From contig JAGLYE010000006.1 in NCBI GenBank assembly GCA_023132505.1, positions 1 through 18,179 on the forward strand: DNA of 18,179 nucleotides. Direction: 5' to 3'. Of the stretch, positions 1 to 7,680 are shown piece by piece. Under the pieces are notes generated by a model. That model saw only the letters and a list, made by a program, of their open reading frames with translations, made no database searches and was not told the DNA's origin. A program made the position numbers and the translations under genes. The stretch comes from Bacteroidales bacterium. GTDB taxonomy: Bacteria; Bacteroidota; Bacteroidia; Bacteroidales; B18-G4. Each line of letters opens with the position of its first letter. The stretch's first letter is position 1.

Positions 1-248
1 TGCTCGGCTACGATTTCCTTTGCCTGCTTTTTGGTTGCTACAAAGAGGATCTTTTTCCCTGACTTGGCAATCTGTTTCATTGCAGAAGCTGCTTCTTCCA
101 GTTTTGCCATGGTTTTGTACAGGTCGAGGATGTGGATTCCGCTGCGCTCCATAAAGATATATGGGGACATGTTAGGGTTCCACTTTCTTTTCAGATGGCC
201 AAAGTGCACACCTGCATCTAACAATTCATCAAAATTTGTTCTTGCCAT
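1..248 (-). CDS. rpsB: 30S ribosomal protein S2 (N-terminal part, cut by the window edge)
   Basis: The reverse strand from the ATG at 248 reads 82 codons of ribosomal protein S2 before the window ends. It opens MARTNFDELLDAGVHFGH, followed by a KRKWNPNM segment, an IHILDL segment and KKILFVATKKQA, all typical of bacterial S2. S2 is a late-assembling protein of the small subunit that helps recruit S1-type functions. It is third in the order rplM-rpsI-rpsB, 107 bases after the rpsI stop; tsf would be expected next but lies outside. The start is preceded by an A-rich stretch without a Shine-Dalgarno sequence, which is common in Bacteroidetes. The leader holds an inverted repeat, listed separately. 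Identity is secure; only about a third of the gene is present. Confidence 0.97.
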   Translation of the reverse strand, partial: MARTNFDELLDAGVHFGHLKRKWNPNMSPYIFMERSGIHILDLYKTMAKLEEAASAMKQIAKSGKKILFVATKKQAKEIVAE

Positions 249-281
249 TTTTTTAATTATTTGTTTACATTCTTTAAAAGC

Positions 282-320
282 AATTGCCAAGTAGCATTGA
301 ATTCAACGGTCTTGGCAATT
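282..320 (-). promoter_or_regulatory. Inverted repeat in the rpsB leader
   Basis: Positions 282-291 (AATTGCCAAG) and 311-320 (CTTGGCAATT) are perfect reverse complements, giving a 10-bp stem with a 19-base loop. The loop contains the palindrome TTGAATTCAA. On the mRNA strand the stem lies between the rpsI stop and the rpsB start, ending 33 bases before the ATG. It is followed by only a short broken T run, so it is a poor intrinsic terminator. It could be an S2-binding autoregulatory site, an attenuator or an RNA processing site. The structure is seen; the function is inferred. Confidence 0.5.
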
Positions 321-355
321 TAGATACTAAACACGATCCGGGAACAGGTAAAATA

Positions 356-742
356 TTAACGTTTACTGAACTGGAATTTCTTGCGTGCTTTTTTCTGACC
401 GGGTTTCTTACGCTCAACCATTCTCGGATCCCTCTTCAACAAGCCGTTTGATTTGAGGATAGGCCTGTACTCAGGATCGATCTCGATCAATGCCCTTGAA
501 ATAGCCAGTCGTAAAGCTTCCGCCTGGCCGGTGATTCCTCCACCGTCGAGGTTAGCTTTAATATCGTATTTGGACTCTGTCTTGGTCAGCAAAAAAGGCT
601 GCTGTACAACATATTGCAGGATAGACGTAGGAAAATATTCTTTCCAATCCCTTTTGTTAATGGTGATCTCTCCTTTTCCTTCCTGGAGATAAATCCTTGC
701 AATTGCCTTTTTCCTTCTGCCTAAAACATTAAGTACGTCCAT
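356..742 (-). CDS. rpsI: 30S ribosomal protein S9
   Basis: A 128-residue protein of the usual bacterial S9 length. It has the family hallmarks: an N-terminal GRRKKAIARIYL stretch (residues 8-19), a central LDGGGITGQAEALRLAISRAL segment around residues 65-85, and the very basic tail KKPGQKKARKKFQFSKR. The extreme C-terminal Lys-Arg of S9 is known to contact P-site tRNA in the small subunit. The ATG at 740-742 lies two bases after the rplM stop, so the two genes are almost certainly co-transcribed and probably translationally coupled. No Shine-Dalgarno is needed in such a coupled arrangement. The gene appears intact. Confidence 0.98.
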   Translation of the reverse strand: MDVLNVLGRRKKAIARIYLQEGKGEITINKRDWKEYFPTSILQYVVQQPFLLTKTESKYDIKANLDGGGITGQAEALRLAISRALIEIDPEYRPILKSNGLLKRDPRMVERKKPGQKKARKKFQFSKR

Positions 743-744
743 AT

Positions 745-1200
745 CTATTTATTTGTTTTTATTTTATACTCTTTGGGTTGCTGGGCTTGTTGACTATGTT
801 CGGGTCCGACATATACGTAGAGGTTCCTGAACAGATCACTGCCTAGCCTGCTTTTGGGAAGCATTCCTTTAACAGCATGTTCAACAAGCCTTTCTGGAAA
901 TTTATCCAATATCTCTTTTGCAGTCCTGCTGCGCTGGCCGCCCGGGTAACCGGAGTAGCGAATATAGATCTTGTCATCCATCTTCTTACCTGTGAGTTTT
1001 ACCTTCTCAGCATTGATGATAACCACATTGTCTCCACAATCTACATGAGGGGTAAATTCAGGTTTATGTTTTCCGCGCAACAATTTGGCAACTTCTGATG
1101 CCAGGCGTCCGAGGATCATACCATCTGCATCAATCCACAACCACTCTTTATTGACCGTTTCCTTGTTTGCACTTCGCGTTTTGTAACTTAATGTATCCAT
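745..1200 (-). CDS. rplM: 50S ribosomal protein L13
   Basis: First gene of the ribosomal operon, coding 151 residues. It shows L13 signatures: W-x-x-IDADG-x-x-LGRLAS near the N terminus, [25 protein letters not shown], and YSGYPGG. I place the start at the ATG at 1198-1200 (MDTLSYKT) because Bacteroidetes L13 proteins typically begin this way. An AGGA sequence also sits 6 bases upstream of that ATG. A longer frame would begin at a TTG at 1218 and would consume this AGGA, so I reject it. A strong housekeeping promoter lies about 50 bases upstream. L13 is an early assembly protein of the large subunit. Confidence 0.97.
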   Translation of the reverse strand: MDTLSYKTRSANKETVNKEWLWIDADGMILGRLASEVAKLLRGKHKPEFTPHVDCGDNVVIINAEKVKLTGKKMDDKIYIRYSGYPGGQRSRTAKEILDKFPERLVEHAVKGMLPKSRLGSDLFRNLYVYVGPEHSQQAQQPKEYKIKTNK

Positions 1201-1250
1201 TATATTCCTAATTTTCAAGGTCTGATTTTTCCTCCCTCAAAAAGGGGGTG

Positions 1251-1282
1251 CAAAGATAGAATTAAGTTTTTTTATTACCAAA
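1251..1282 (-). promoter_or_regulatory. Bacteroidetes-type promoter for rplM-rpsI-rpsB
   Basis: On the reverse strand TTTG (1279-1282) is followed after 20 bases by TATCTTTG (1251-1258). This matches the Bacteroidetes primary sigma factor pattern of -33 TTTG and -7 TAnnTTTG. Transcription would start roughly at 1244-1247, leaving a leader of about 45 bases. The leader begins with a small hairpin-capable CCCT-TTTTG-AGGG segment and ends with AGGA before the rplM ATG. It is the clearest two-part promoter in the window. Confidence 0.75.
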
Positions 1283-1329
1283 CTTTATAAACAATAATTT
1301 GCTTACAACAATTTAAGGGGAAGGATCAT

Positions 1330-4300
1330 TTATTTATTCACCACAAATTTCACATTTGCAAGCAAGCGGTTTTGGTCTGAAAGTGTAAGGATATATATGC
1401 CTTCAGGTAAAAATGAGATATCGAAACGAATCATTCCCCGGCTTCCATTTATGATGGAATCAAGCAACTTTCTGCCGAATACATCCCATATATGAATAGT
1501 ATGTTTATCGGGCTTGTCGGGCACATAAAAATCAACATTCAATACTCCTTTTGATGGGTTTGGATATATCATCAGACTGGCTGCGGCAGATTCGTAATCC
1601 TCCACCCCCAGACTATTGAATGTGTTGACAGCAAATGGCTCTGCCCAGGCCGAATATCCGCATTGATTCATGGCACGGACGCCTATTAATGCATCGCCCT
1701 CCCAATTCTTTACCCAGTGAACATCGGCCGATAATCCATTTCCCTGAATTATCCCGGATTCTTCCGGCAGCAGCATCCACTCGTAGGCCGTTGCGCCGGG
1801 CACAGATGCATTCAGGATATATGTGCTTAAAGTATCTGTTGTAGTACAAATTGTATCCGGACCTACAGGAGTTTGCGGCACATCAGGTTCATAGAGAATA
1901 TCGATATCCAGTGACCCCGACATACCCATTCCGCAATCATTTGCAGGAGTTACTGAAATGATGGCATTGCTGGCAAACAATGAGAAATTAACCAGGATAG
2001 ATGTGCTGTCGCTGCTTCCATATAATCCTTCTGACAAACTCCATAAATAATGGCTTGCATTTGCGACAGGCTCAATGATATATACAATTTGCTCACTCCC
2101 GGAACATACTTCTGTTGGGCCATCGATCTCTCCCGCATTGCCGGGAAGCGGAAACACCTCTATAAGAACACTATCGATCAGGGGTTCAGCACCGTCAGAT
2201 ACTTCAGCATAATATTTTGTGGTTTCAAGGGGCGTAGCAATGGGATCAGCTATGTCGGAAGAAAAACCGGGAGGATTTGAGCTCCAGTTGTATGTATAGT
2301 TTCCGCTACCGCCACCAGCCAGTGCCAGGAGTTGTGTTTCTTCTCCGGAACATATAAATTCAGGATCAGCAGAAACGCTGAGGTTCAGAGGACCTCCCGC
2401 AACAGTAACGATCATCTGATCATAGGCAGGACATCCCGATTCCTCATCAGTAACCATTAAAATAAACTGAACACTTTGCTCAAGATTGAGGGTCGTAGGA
2501 TCAGAAATTCCCGGGTTGACAAGAAATTCTGCGGGAGTCCAGAAATACTCATACGATCCGGACCCGCCACTTGCTGAACCAAATAATTGCGTGGAAGTAC
2601 CGAATGGGATTACCTGGTCGTCACCGGCATCGGCCACAGGGGGAACATGAATCCATATACTCAGTGTATCGGATGGAGCCCCGCTGCCACAATCATTGAA
2701 GGAGGTAACGAAGATCTTCGCCTCTCCCGTAAAACTGTTATCCCAGTCAATCTCTGCTTCCAGCCCATTATTGAATACTACTCCGGCAGATCCAGGCAGC
2801 AAATGCCACTGATATCCCAGTCCGAATGGTGCAGCTGTGGCAATATAATCAGTATTGGGAGGATTCTGGCATAATTGATCCGGCCCGACCGGTTTCCCCG
2901 GACTTCCGGGAAGCGGGCTCACCATTACCGTGAGACTATCTGAATAGGGGCCATAACCGCAGTAGTTTTCAGCCCGCACAAAAACAAAGGCATTTCCACT
3001 AAATGCCGGTTCCCATACAACCTCAGCAATAATTCCACTGCCGCTGATCATACCGGCACCGGGGGGATTCAGGTGCCAATCATAGGTCTCTGCCCCTGGT
3101 ATCGGTGGAACGATGAATTCAGTTGAAACTGTCCCCTGGCATATATCCGGTGGCCCTGCAATAAATCCGGGGGTGCCCGGTAACCCGATCACATGAACCT
3201 CCCGGGAATATGGTTCTGAAGCCACTTCATTTTCAATTACGGTCAAACTTACAATCTTCAAGCCCTCAGTACCCCAGTATATAATATAAGGTCCCTGCCC
3301 GGAGCCTGAAACAACTACCGCACCATCGAAATCCCAGATATATTGTGCCGCCGGAGAGGCATTCCCGGTATATGTAACTGTTGTCTGGTCAAACAAACAC
3401 AAAGAGTCAGCAATTGTAAAAGTAGCCGTGGGCGATATAAATACACTTATTGTAGATGAAAAAGCGGACCCGGCATAATTATGATCGATGGCCTGCACAG
3501 AAGCATGATATGATCCAAATTCCTGTCCGGCCAATGACCATGATATATTGCTGCCTGTATTTCCGGTGCCAACAATTTTTCTGTAACCGCTATTCAAATC
3601 TGCCAGTGGAGAATATATATCCACATTTCCGGACTGGGTCCCCACCCGGATATTATAATTCAGTCCCGATGAAGGTGTCTTATCATCCGTTGAGGCATCC
3701 CACTGGAAAAGAATCTCATTGCCAATGATTTCATAAACCAGATCTGTCGGAGCATCAGGAGGGTTATTGACTGCTGATATCTCATTCCTGTATATAACAG
3801 CCTGATCATTTGTTACGCTGATCGAATTAGAAATTTTTCCTGTCACCAGAAGGTCAAGGTCAGAATCATTATCATAGTCACCACAAACGATGGCATTAAA
3901 TTCGACACCCGGCAGTAATATCTTTTCCATCAGGAACTGATCATTGTCAAGGTTTATATATAATTCAAGGCTTGCCGGCTTACCGGGCATGGGTGGGCCT
4001 CCTCCTGCAAGCAGATATCTCCCGCTAATGAGGAAATCCAGATCCCCATCATTCGTAAAATCGCCCCAGATCGCTGATCCATTGAGAATCCCATTAAATG
4101 TGCCGGTCAATGAGGAAAATGCAATACCTGCAAGGTTCGAATAAACCAGGGTTTGAGGGGTGCCACTTGCATCTGATCCCGACAGAAGAAGGTCGGGATA
4201 TGTATCATTGTTATAGTCTCCCCATGCTGCTGTAGCATCTTTCAGGGCAGTAAGGCCGGCACCCATCTCATTGAAAAAGCCATTATCGTTAAGATAAATG

Positions 4301-4968
4301 ATGGTGTGGGGAGCCTGGGCATCATCCTGCCCGACAATAACAAAGTCGAGGTCCAGATCAAGATCAAGGTCACTCCATGCTATACTGCTGCCCGACAATC
4401 CTGTGAATGTCAGGCCGGATTCGGTAAAAGTCAGCCCACCCTCATTAATGTAAAGAAGGGTAAGCGGGCTTTGTGCATTATCCAGCCCTGAAACAAGCAG
4501 GTCGGTCAGACCGTCATTGTTATAGTCGCCCCATGCCAGGCTGCCATCATATAAACCTGTGATGCCTGCACCAATATCTGTAAATACACCTCCTCCATCG
4601 TTCCGGTAAATAATAGTCGTTGCTGTAGTTCCGTTAGTGCCTGAAACAGCCAGGTCGGCAAGTCCGTCGTTATTTATATCTCCGAAAGCACAAGACGCGG
4701 AGTATACGCCGCTAACCGATATCGACAGCGGAGTAAAAACACCATTCCCATCATTCCTGAAAAGATTGGCAACGGGTGATGCAGTTTCATCAAGGCCTGT
4801 AAAAAATGCATCCAGATCGCCGTCATTATCCACATCAACCCAGGCTGCGGCAGGATAATGGCATACAGGGAAACCCGGATCCACCCAGGAAAAATTCTGG
4901 GCATAAAGTGAATAAAACCCGCCAAAGGAAACTATAAAAGTAAAGTATAGCAGAAACCGGAGCATCAT
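1330..4968 (-). CDS. Secreted VCBS/FG-GAP, FN3 and PKD-like mosaic protein with T9SS sorting domain
   Basis: A 1212-residue exported protein, probably cell-surface or released. A signal peptide (about residues 1-24) ends LYA before QNF. Seven VCBS/FG-GAP-type repeats of roughly 51 residues follow, each with an Asp-rich calcium-type loop at 45-53, 97-105, 148-156, 200-208, 251-259, 303-311 and 364-372. An FN3-like domain lies at about 402-512 and a PKD-like domain at about 515-595. At least four later copies share the pattern GPxxxC...YxWxL...NxCG, with two PKD-like domains between them. Residues 1131-1212 form a type A T9SS C-terminal domain, with IYPNPSKG then LPEGIYIL near the end. VCBS repeats usually build a beta-propeller; the target is unknown. 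No catalytic domain is visible, so adhesion or carbohydrate or protein binding is most likely. The gene is monocistronic by appearance and divergent from gldA. Confidence 0.9.
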   Translation of the reverse strand: MMLRFLLYFTFIVSFGGFYSLYAQNFSWVDPGFPVCHYPAAAWVDVDNDGDLDAFFTGLDETASPVANLFRNDGNGVFTPLSISVSGVYSASCAFGDINNDGLADLAVSGTNGTTATTIIYRNDGGGVFTDIGAGITGLYDGSLAWGDYNNDGLTDLLVSGLDNAQSPLTLLYINEGGLTFTESGLTFTGLSGSSIAWSDLDLDLDLDFVIVGQDDAQAPHTIIYLNDNGFFNEMGAGLTALKDATAAWGDYNNDTYPDLLLSGSDASGTPQTLVYSNLAGIAFSSLTGTFNGILNGSAIWGDFTNDGDLDFLISGRYLLAGGGPPMPGKPASLELYINLDNDQFLMEKILLPGVEFNAIVCGDYDNDSDLDLLVTGKISNSISVTNDQAVIYRNEISAVNNPPDAPTDLVYEIIGNEILFQWDASTDDKTPSSGLNYNIRVGTQSGNVDIYSPLADLNSGYRKIVGTGNTGSNISWSLAGQEFGSYHASVQAIDHNYAGSAFSSTISVFISPTATFTIADSLCLFDQTTVTYTGNASPAAQYIWDFDGAVVVSGSGQGPYIIYWGTEGLKIVSLTVIENEVASEPYSREVHVIGLPGTPGFIAGPPDICQGTVSTEFIVPPIPGAETYDWHLNPPGAGMISGSGIIAEVVWEPAFSGNAFVFVRAENYCGYGPYSDSLTVMVSPLPGSPGKPVGPDQLCQNPPNTDYIATAAPFGLGYQWHLLPGSAGVVFNNGLEAEIDWDNSFTGEAKIFVTSFNDCGSGAPSDTLSIWIHVPPVADAGDDQVIPFGTSTQLFGSASGGSGSYEYFWTPAEFLVNPGISDPTTLNLEQSVQFILMVTDEESGCPAYDQMIVTVAGGPLNLSVSADPEFICSGEETQLLALAGGGSGNYTYNWSSNPPGFSSDIADPIATPLETTKYYAEVSDGAEPLIDSVLIEVFPLPGNAGEIDGPTEVCSGSEQIVYIIEPVANASHYLWSLSEGLYGSSDSTSILVNFSLFASNAIISVTPANDCGMGMSGSLDIDILYEPDVPQTPVGPDTICTTTDTLSTYILNASVPGATAYEWMLLPEESGIIQGNGLSADVHWVKNWEGDALIGVRAMNQCGYSAWAEPFAVNTFNSLGVEDYESAAASLMIYPNPSKGVLNVDFYVPDKPDKHTIHIWDVFGRKLLDSIINGSRGMIRFDISFLPEGIYILTLSDQNRLLANVKFVVNK

Positions 4969-5024
4969 AATCTGTTTAGCGCAGAATATCTTGAAATAAT
5001 TATGCGTTTATTATAATTTACTCG

Positions 5025-5032
5025 CAAAGATA
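5025..5032 (-). promoter_or_regulatory. -7 promoter element for the VCBS/PKD surface protein gene
   Basis: The reverse strand reads TATCTTTG, an exact TAnnTTTG match, 57 bases before the ATG at 4968. The expected upstream TTTG is only approximated (TTTA about 17-20 bases further up). On the other strand a weaker TAATTTCG at 5100-5107 lies 22 bases before the gldA-like start, so the 161-base gap probably carries two divergent promoters. Confidence 0.5.
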
Positions 5033-5129
5033 ACAAAAGTCACGCGATAAAGTTTACTGCATATCTGCATTATCACTAATCTATGAAGCGGATTTTTAGT
5101 AATTTCGCGATTCAAATTAAGATGTTAAG

Positions 5130-6056
5130 ATGTCGATCATAGCCAGGGAAATTACAAAGGTATACGGAAAGCAAAAAGCATTGGATGCGGTTTCACTTGA
5201 GATCAACGCAGGAGAGGTTGTAGGGCTGCTTGGACCCAATGGAGCAGGGAAATCGACAATGATGAAGATCATCAGCTGTTTTCTCCCTCCCACATCAGGA
5301 GAAGCCACCGTTGATGGTTTTGATATTTTCGAACAGGAGATAGAAGTTAAAAAGCGTGTCGGCTATCTGGCAGAACATAATCCGCTTTATCTGGACATGT
5401 ATGTGAGGGAATATCTTTCTTTTCTCGCAGGAATCCATAAGCTTGGGAAAAAACGGAAATCCCGGATCAACGACATTATTGACATGACGGGGCTGACACT
5501 TGAACAGAACAAAAAGATAGGCGCACTTTCGAAAGGTTACCGGCAACGTGTCGGGCTTGCACAGGCCCTTTTACACGACCCTTCAGTGCTGATCCTTGAT
5601 GAGCCTACCTCAGGACTGGATCCCAACCAATTACTGGAAATACGATCACTCATTAAAGAAATAGGCAAAGAAAAAACCATTTTGCTCTCGACACATATCA
5701 TGCAGGAAGTGGAAGCAATATGTGATCGTGCAGTGATCATCCATCTGGGTAAGATCGTAGCTGACGATTCAACAGAAAACCTCTCCAAGCAAACTGCCGG
5801 GAAGGACATCATCAAAATCGAGTTCAGCGAACTGGTAAACGCCGACAATATTAAAAAAATAGGAGGTGTGCATACAGTAAGGAACCTTGGTGGTAACACA
5901 TGGGAAATTGAAGCATCCGGTGAAAAAGATATCAGGGAAGACATCTTTAATTTCGCTGTAGGGCATAAAATATCCGTTCTGTCTCTCAGCCGCGAACAAC
6001 AAAGCCTTGAAGAAGTTTTCCAGTCCCTGACTAAAGCCGACAGATCAGAAAAATAA
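5130..6056 (+). CDS. gldA: GldA-like ABC transporter ATP-binding protein
   Basis: A 308-residue ABC ATPase. Walker A is GPNGAGKST (35-43), the signature is LSKGYRQR (133-140), Walker B is VLILDEPT (153-160, catalytic Glu 158), the D-loop is SGLD (161-164) and the switch His is 189. The Q-loop carries Glu instead of Gln in the context YLAEHNPLYLDMYVREYL. That context, with GYRQRVGLAQALLHDP and LDPNQLLEIR, is what I recall as diagnostic of GldA, the ATPase of the gliding/T9SS-associated GldA-GldF-GldG complex. The usual permease partners gldF and gldG are not adjacent; metK follows in the same direction. Many non-gliding Bacteroidetes keep gldA, so gliding cannot be concluded. Another subclass of ABC-2 exporter ATPase is the alternative. 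Confidence 0.85.
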   Translation: MSIIAREITKVYGKQKALDAVSLEINAGEVVGLLGPNGAGKSTMMKIISCFLPPTSGEATVDGFDIFEQEIEVKKRVGYLAEHNPLYLDMYVREYLSFLAGIHKLGKKRKSRINDIIDMTGLTLEQNKKIGALSKGYRQRVGLAQALLHDPSVLILDEPTSGLDPNQLLEIRSLIKEIGKEKTILLSTHIMQEVEAICDRAVIIHLGKIVADDSTENLSKQTAGKDIIKIEFSELVNADNIKKIGGVHTVRNLGGNTWEIEASGEKDIREDIFNFAVGHKISVLSLSREQQSLEEVFQSLTKADRSEK

Positions 6057-6067
6057 ATAACATTCAT

Positions 6068-6075
6068 TACCTTTG
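6068..6075 (+). promoter_or_regulatory. Candidate -7 promoter element for metK
   Basis: TACCTTTG matches TAnnTTTG and starts just 11 bases after the gldA-like stop, giving metK its own promoter with a leader of about 80 bases. No TTTG is seen at the expected upstream distance. I looked in the leader for a SAM riboswitch and could not recognise one. Confidence 0.4.
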
Positions 6076-6161
6076 CAGGCTTATTCCACTTCTTTTGGAT
6101 TCAACCAATTTCCCTGTGGAGTGTTATTAATTGAATACGGAACGAAATATTGATTAAAGTT

Positions 6162-7472
6162 ATGGGGTATTTATTTACATCAGAGTCAGTATCAGAGGGG
6201 CATCCCGATAAGGTTGCCGATCAAATTTCAGATGCGTTATTGGATGAATTTCTTCGTCACGACCCTGATTCAAAAGTAGCTTGTGAAACCATGGTAACTA
6301 CAGGACTGGTGATTTGTGCCGGGGAAGTAAGGACCAAAGGCTGGGTGAACATCGATGATGTTGCACGCCAAACCATCAGAGAGATCGGTTATACGAAATC
6401 AGCTTATAAGTTCGATGCTGATTCCTGTGGTGTGATCAGCACCATCCATGAGCAATCAGGTGACATTAACATGGGTATTGCCAGGGAGAAAGAAGAAGAC
6501 CAGGGTGCAGGCGACCAGGGAATGATGTTCGGATATGCATGCACTGAAATGAAAAATTTCATGCCCATGCCCATTGAACTGGCCCACATTTTCCTGCAGG
6601 AACTTGCTGCCATACGAAAAGAAGGGAAAGAGATGACTTATCTGCGCCCGGATTCAAAATCTCAGGTCACGATAGAGTTTGACGACAATCATCAGGCTAA
6701 GCGTATTGACTCCATTGTAATTTCAACCCAGCATGATGATTTTGATGATGACGATGATAACATGATCAGGAAGATCGAGGAAGATATCCGCAATATCCTC
6801 ATCCCACGTGTAAAGCAAAACCAGGATTTGCCTGAAAATGTAAAGGGTTTATTTAAAGGTGATTTTAAGCTTTTCGTCAACCCTACCGGCAAATTTGTGA
6901 TCGGTGGACCCCATGGCGATACCGGCCTTACCGGGCGAAAGATCATCGTTGATACCTATGGCGGCAGAGGTGCACACGGTGGTGGTGCCTTTTCCGGAAA
7001 AGATGCTTCAAAGGTTGATCGCTCGGCTGCTTATGCCACACGCCATATCGCCAAGAACCTCGTTGCCGCAGGCGTGGCCGATGAGGCACTCATACAGGTG
7101 GCTTATGCCATTGGCAGGAAAGAACATGTCGGCCTTTTCGTAAATACCTTTGGGACTGCCAGGGTGAAAGATAAAAACGGCAACATCATTACTGACGGTG
7201 AGATCTCCAATATCCTTGACGAGCTTTTCGACCTTACACCACACAACATCATCAAACGGTTCGGACTTAAAAACCCTATCTTTAAAAAAACCGCTTCTTA
7301 CGGCCATTTCGGAAGAGAGCCTTTTGATGAAGAAGTGAAAGTGTATTATGATCCTCAAAACCCTGCCGATCATGTAAACTGCAACCTTAAAACCTATAAA
7401 AAGAATGTAACATTCTTTGCATGGGAAAAGCTGGATTACGTTGAGAAGATCAAAAAGTCTTTTGGACTTTAG
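6162..7472 (+). CDS. metK: S-adenosylmethionine synthetase (methionine adenosyltransferase)
   Basis: Makes S-adenosylmethionine from methionine and ATP in the cytoplasm, releasing phosphate and diphosphate. The product from the ATG at 6162 is 436 residues. It shows the ATP-binding [15 protein letters not shown] (His 14, Asp 16), the [12 protein letters not shown] hexapeptide region (115-126), [13 protein letters not shown] (248-260) and the phosphate-binding GGGAFSGKD loop (273-281). It is longer than the E. coli enzyme (384). Part of the excess is the acidic insertion around [18 protein letters not shown], which I believe is common in Bacteroidetes MetK. An upstream in-frame TTG at 6150 would add four residues; I prefer the ATG because [17 protein letters not shown] matches family N termini. 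It appears intact and is probably transcribed from its own promoter. Confidence 0.98.
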   Translation: MGYLFTSESVSEGHPDKVADQISDALLDEFLRHDPDSKVACETMVTTGLVICAGEVRTKGWVNIDDVARQTIREIGYTKSAYKFDADSCGVISTIHEQSGDINMGIAREKEEDQGAGDQGMMFGYACTEMKNFMPMPIELAHIFLQELAAIRKEGKEMTYLRPDSKSQVTIEFDDNHQAKRIDSIVISTQHDDFDDDDDNMIRKIEEDIRNILIPRVKQNQDLPENVKGLFKGDFKLFVNPTGKFVIGGPHGDTGLTGRKIIVDTYGGRGAHGGGAFSGKDASKVDRSAAYATRHIAKNLVAAGVADEALIQVAYAIGRKEHVGLFVNTFGTARVKDKNGNIITDGEISNILDELFDLTPHNIIKRFGLKNPIFKKTASYGHFGREPFDEEVKVYYDPQNPADHVNCNLKTYKKNVTFFAWEKLDYVEKIKKSFGL

Positions 7473-7503
7473 AAGATCGAACAGGGGGAGAGGGGTAGGG
7501 AAT

Positions 7504-7625
7504 AGAGAACAGAGAACAAGGAATAAGAATAAGAACGTTGAATTAGTTCATTGTCCCTGCCTGCGGCAGGCAGTAGACAGTAGGCAGTAAGCAGTAACCA
7601 ACCCAACACCTAACACCTAACACCA
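7504..7625. repeat. Intergenic heptamer-repeat cluster with palindrome, downstream of metK
   Basis: Three different 7-base-period tracts stand in a row. The first is AGAGAAC twice (7504-7517), fading into AAGGAAT, AAGAAT and AAGAAC to 7536. The second is [AG][AG]CAGTA four times (7569-7596). The third is AACACCT two full copies plus a partial one (7605-7625). Between the first two lies a 17-base palindrome, CTGCCTG-CGG-CAGGCAG (7557-7573), which shares its right arm with the start of the second tract. There is no open reading frame of note and no CRISPR-like repeat length. The 7473-7680 gap otherwise holds only the terminator listed next. Confidence 0.75.
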
Positions 7626-7626
7626 C

Positions 7627-7657
7627 AAAAAAGCCTCCACTCAATGAGCAGAGGCTT
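7627..7657 (-). terminator. Intrinsic terminator of the duplicated-domain T9SS cargo gene
   Basis: On the reverse strand a stem formed by AAGCCTC (7657-7651) and GAGGCTT (7637-7631) encloses a 13-base loop and runs directly into a T tract made by the A run at 7627-7632. It lies about 25 bases after the stop of the reverse-strand gene ending at 7681. Read on the plus strand the same stem is followed after a few bases by TTTTATAAAATATATTTT, so it may also stop metK transcripts. Confidence 0.8.
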
Positions 7658-7680
7658 CCAGTTTTATAAAATATATTTTC

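Noticed and set aside
1201..1218. Longer rplM start at the TTG at 1218
   Set aside because: L13 in this phylum starts MDTLSYKT, and the AGGA ribosome binding site lies inside the extension.
5537..6067. A 176-codon open frame on the reverse strand across the gldA-like gene
   Set aside because: The plus strand has all ABC ATPase motifs in order. The reverse frame has no recognisable domain and a serine-rich, shadow-like composition.
6057..6161. Possible SAM riboswitch in the metK leader
   Set aside because: I could not find the paired elements of any SAM riboswitch class in this short AT-rich leader; only a -7 promoter element is supportable.
6150..6161. metK start at TTG 6150
   Set aside because: It adds four non-conserved residues and uses a rarer start codon; the ATG at 6162 fits family N termini.
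6741..6762. Acidic GATGAT-rich tract in metK as an abnormal expansion
   Set aside because: It lies in a surface insertion that I believe is usual in Bacteroidetes MetK, the reading frame is intact, and the flanking motifs are normal.
7504..7625. CRISPR-like array after metK
   Set aside because: Repeat units are only 7 bases, contiguous and without spacers, and no cas genes are nearby.
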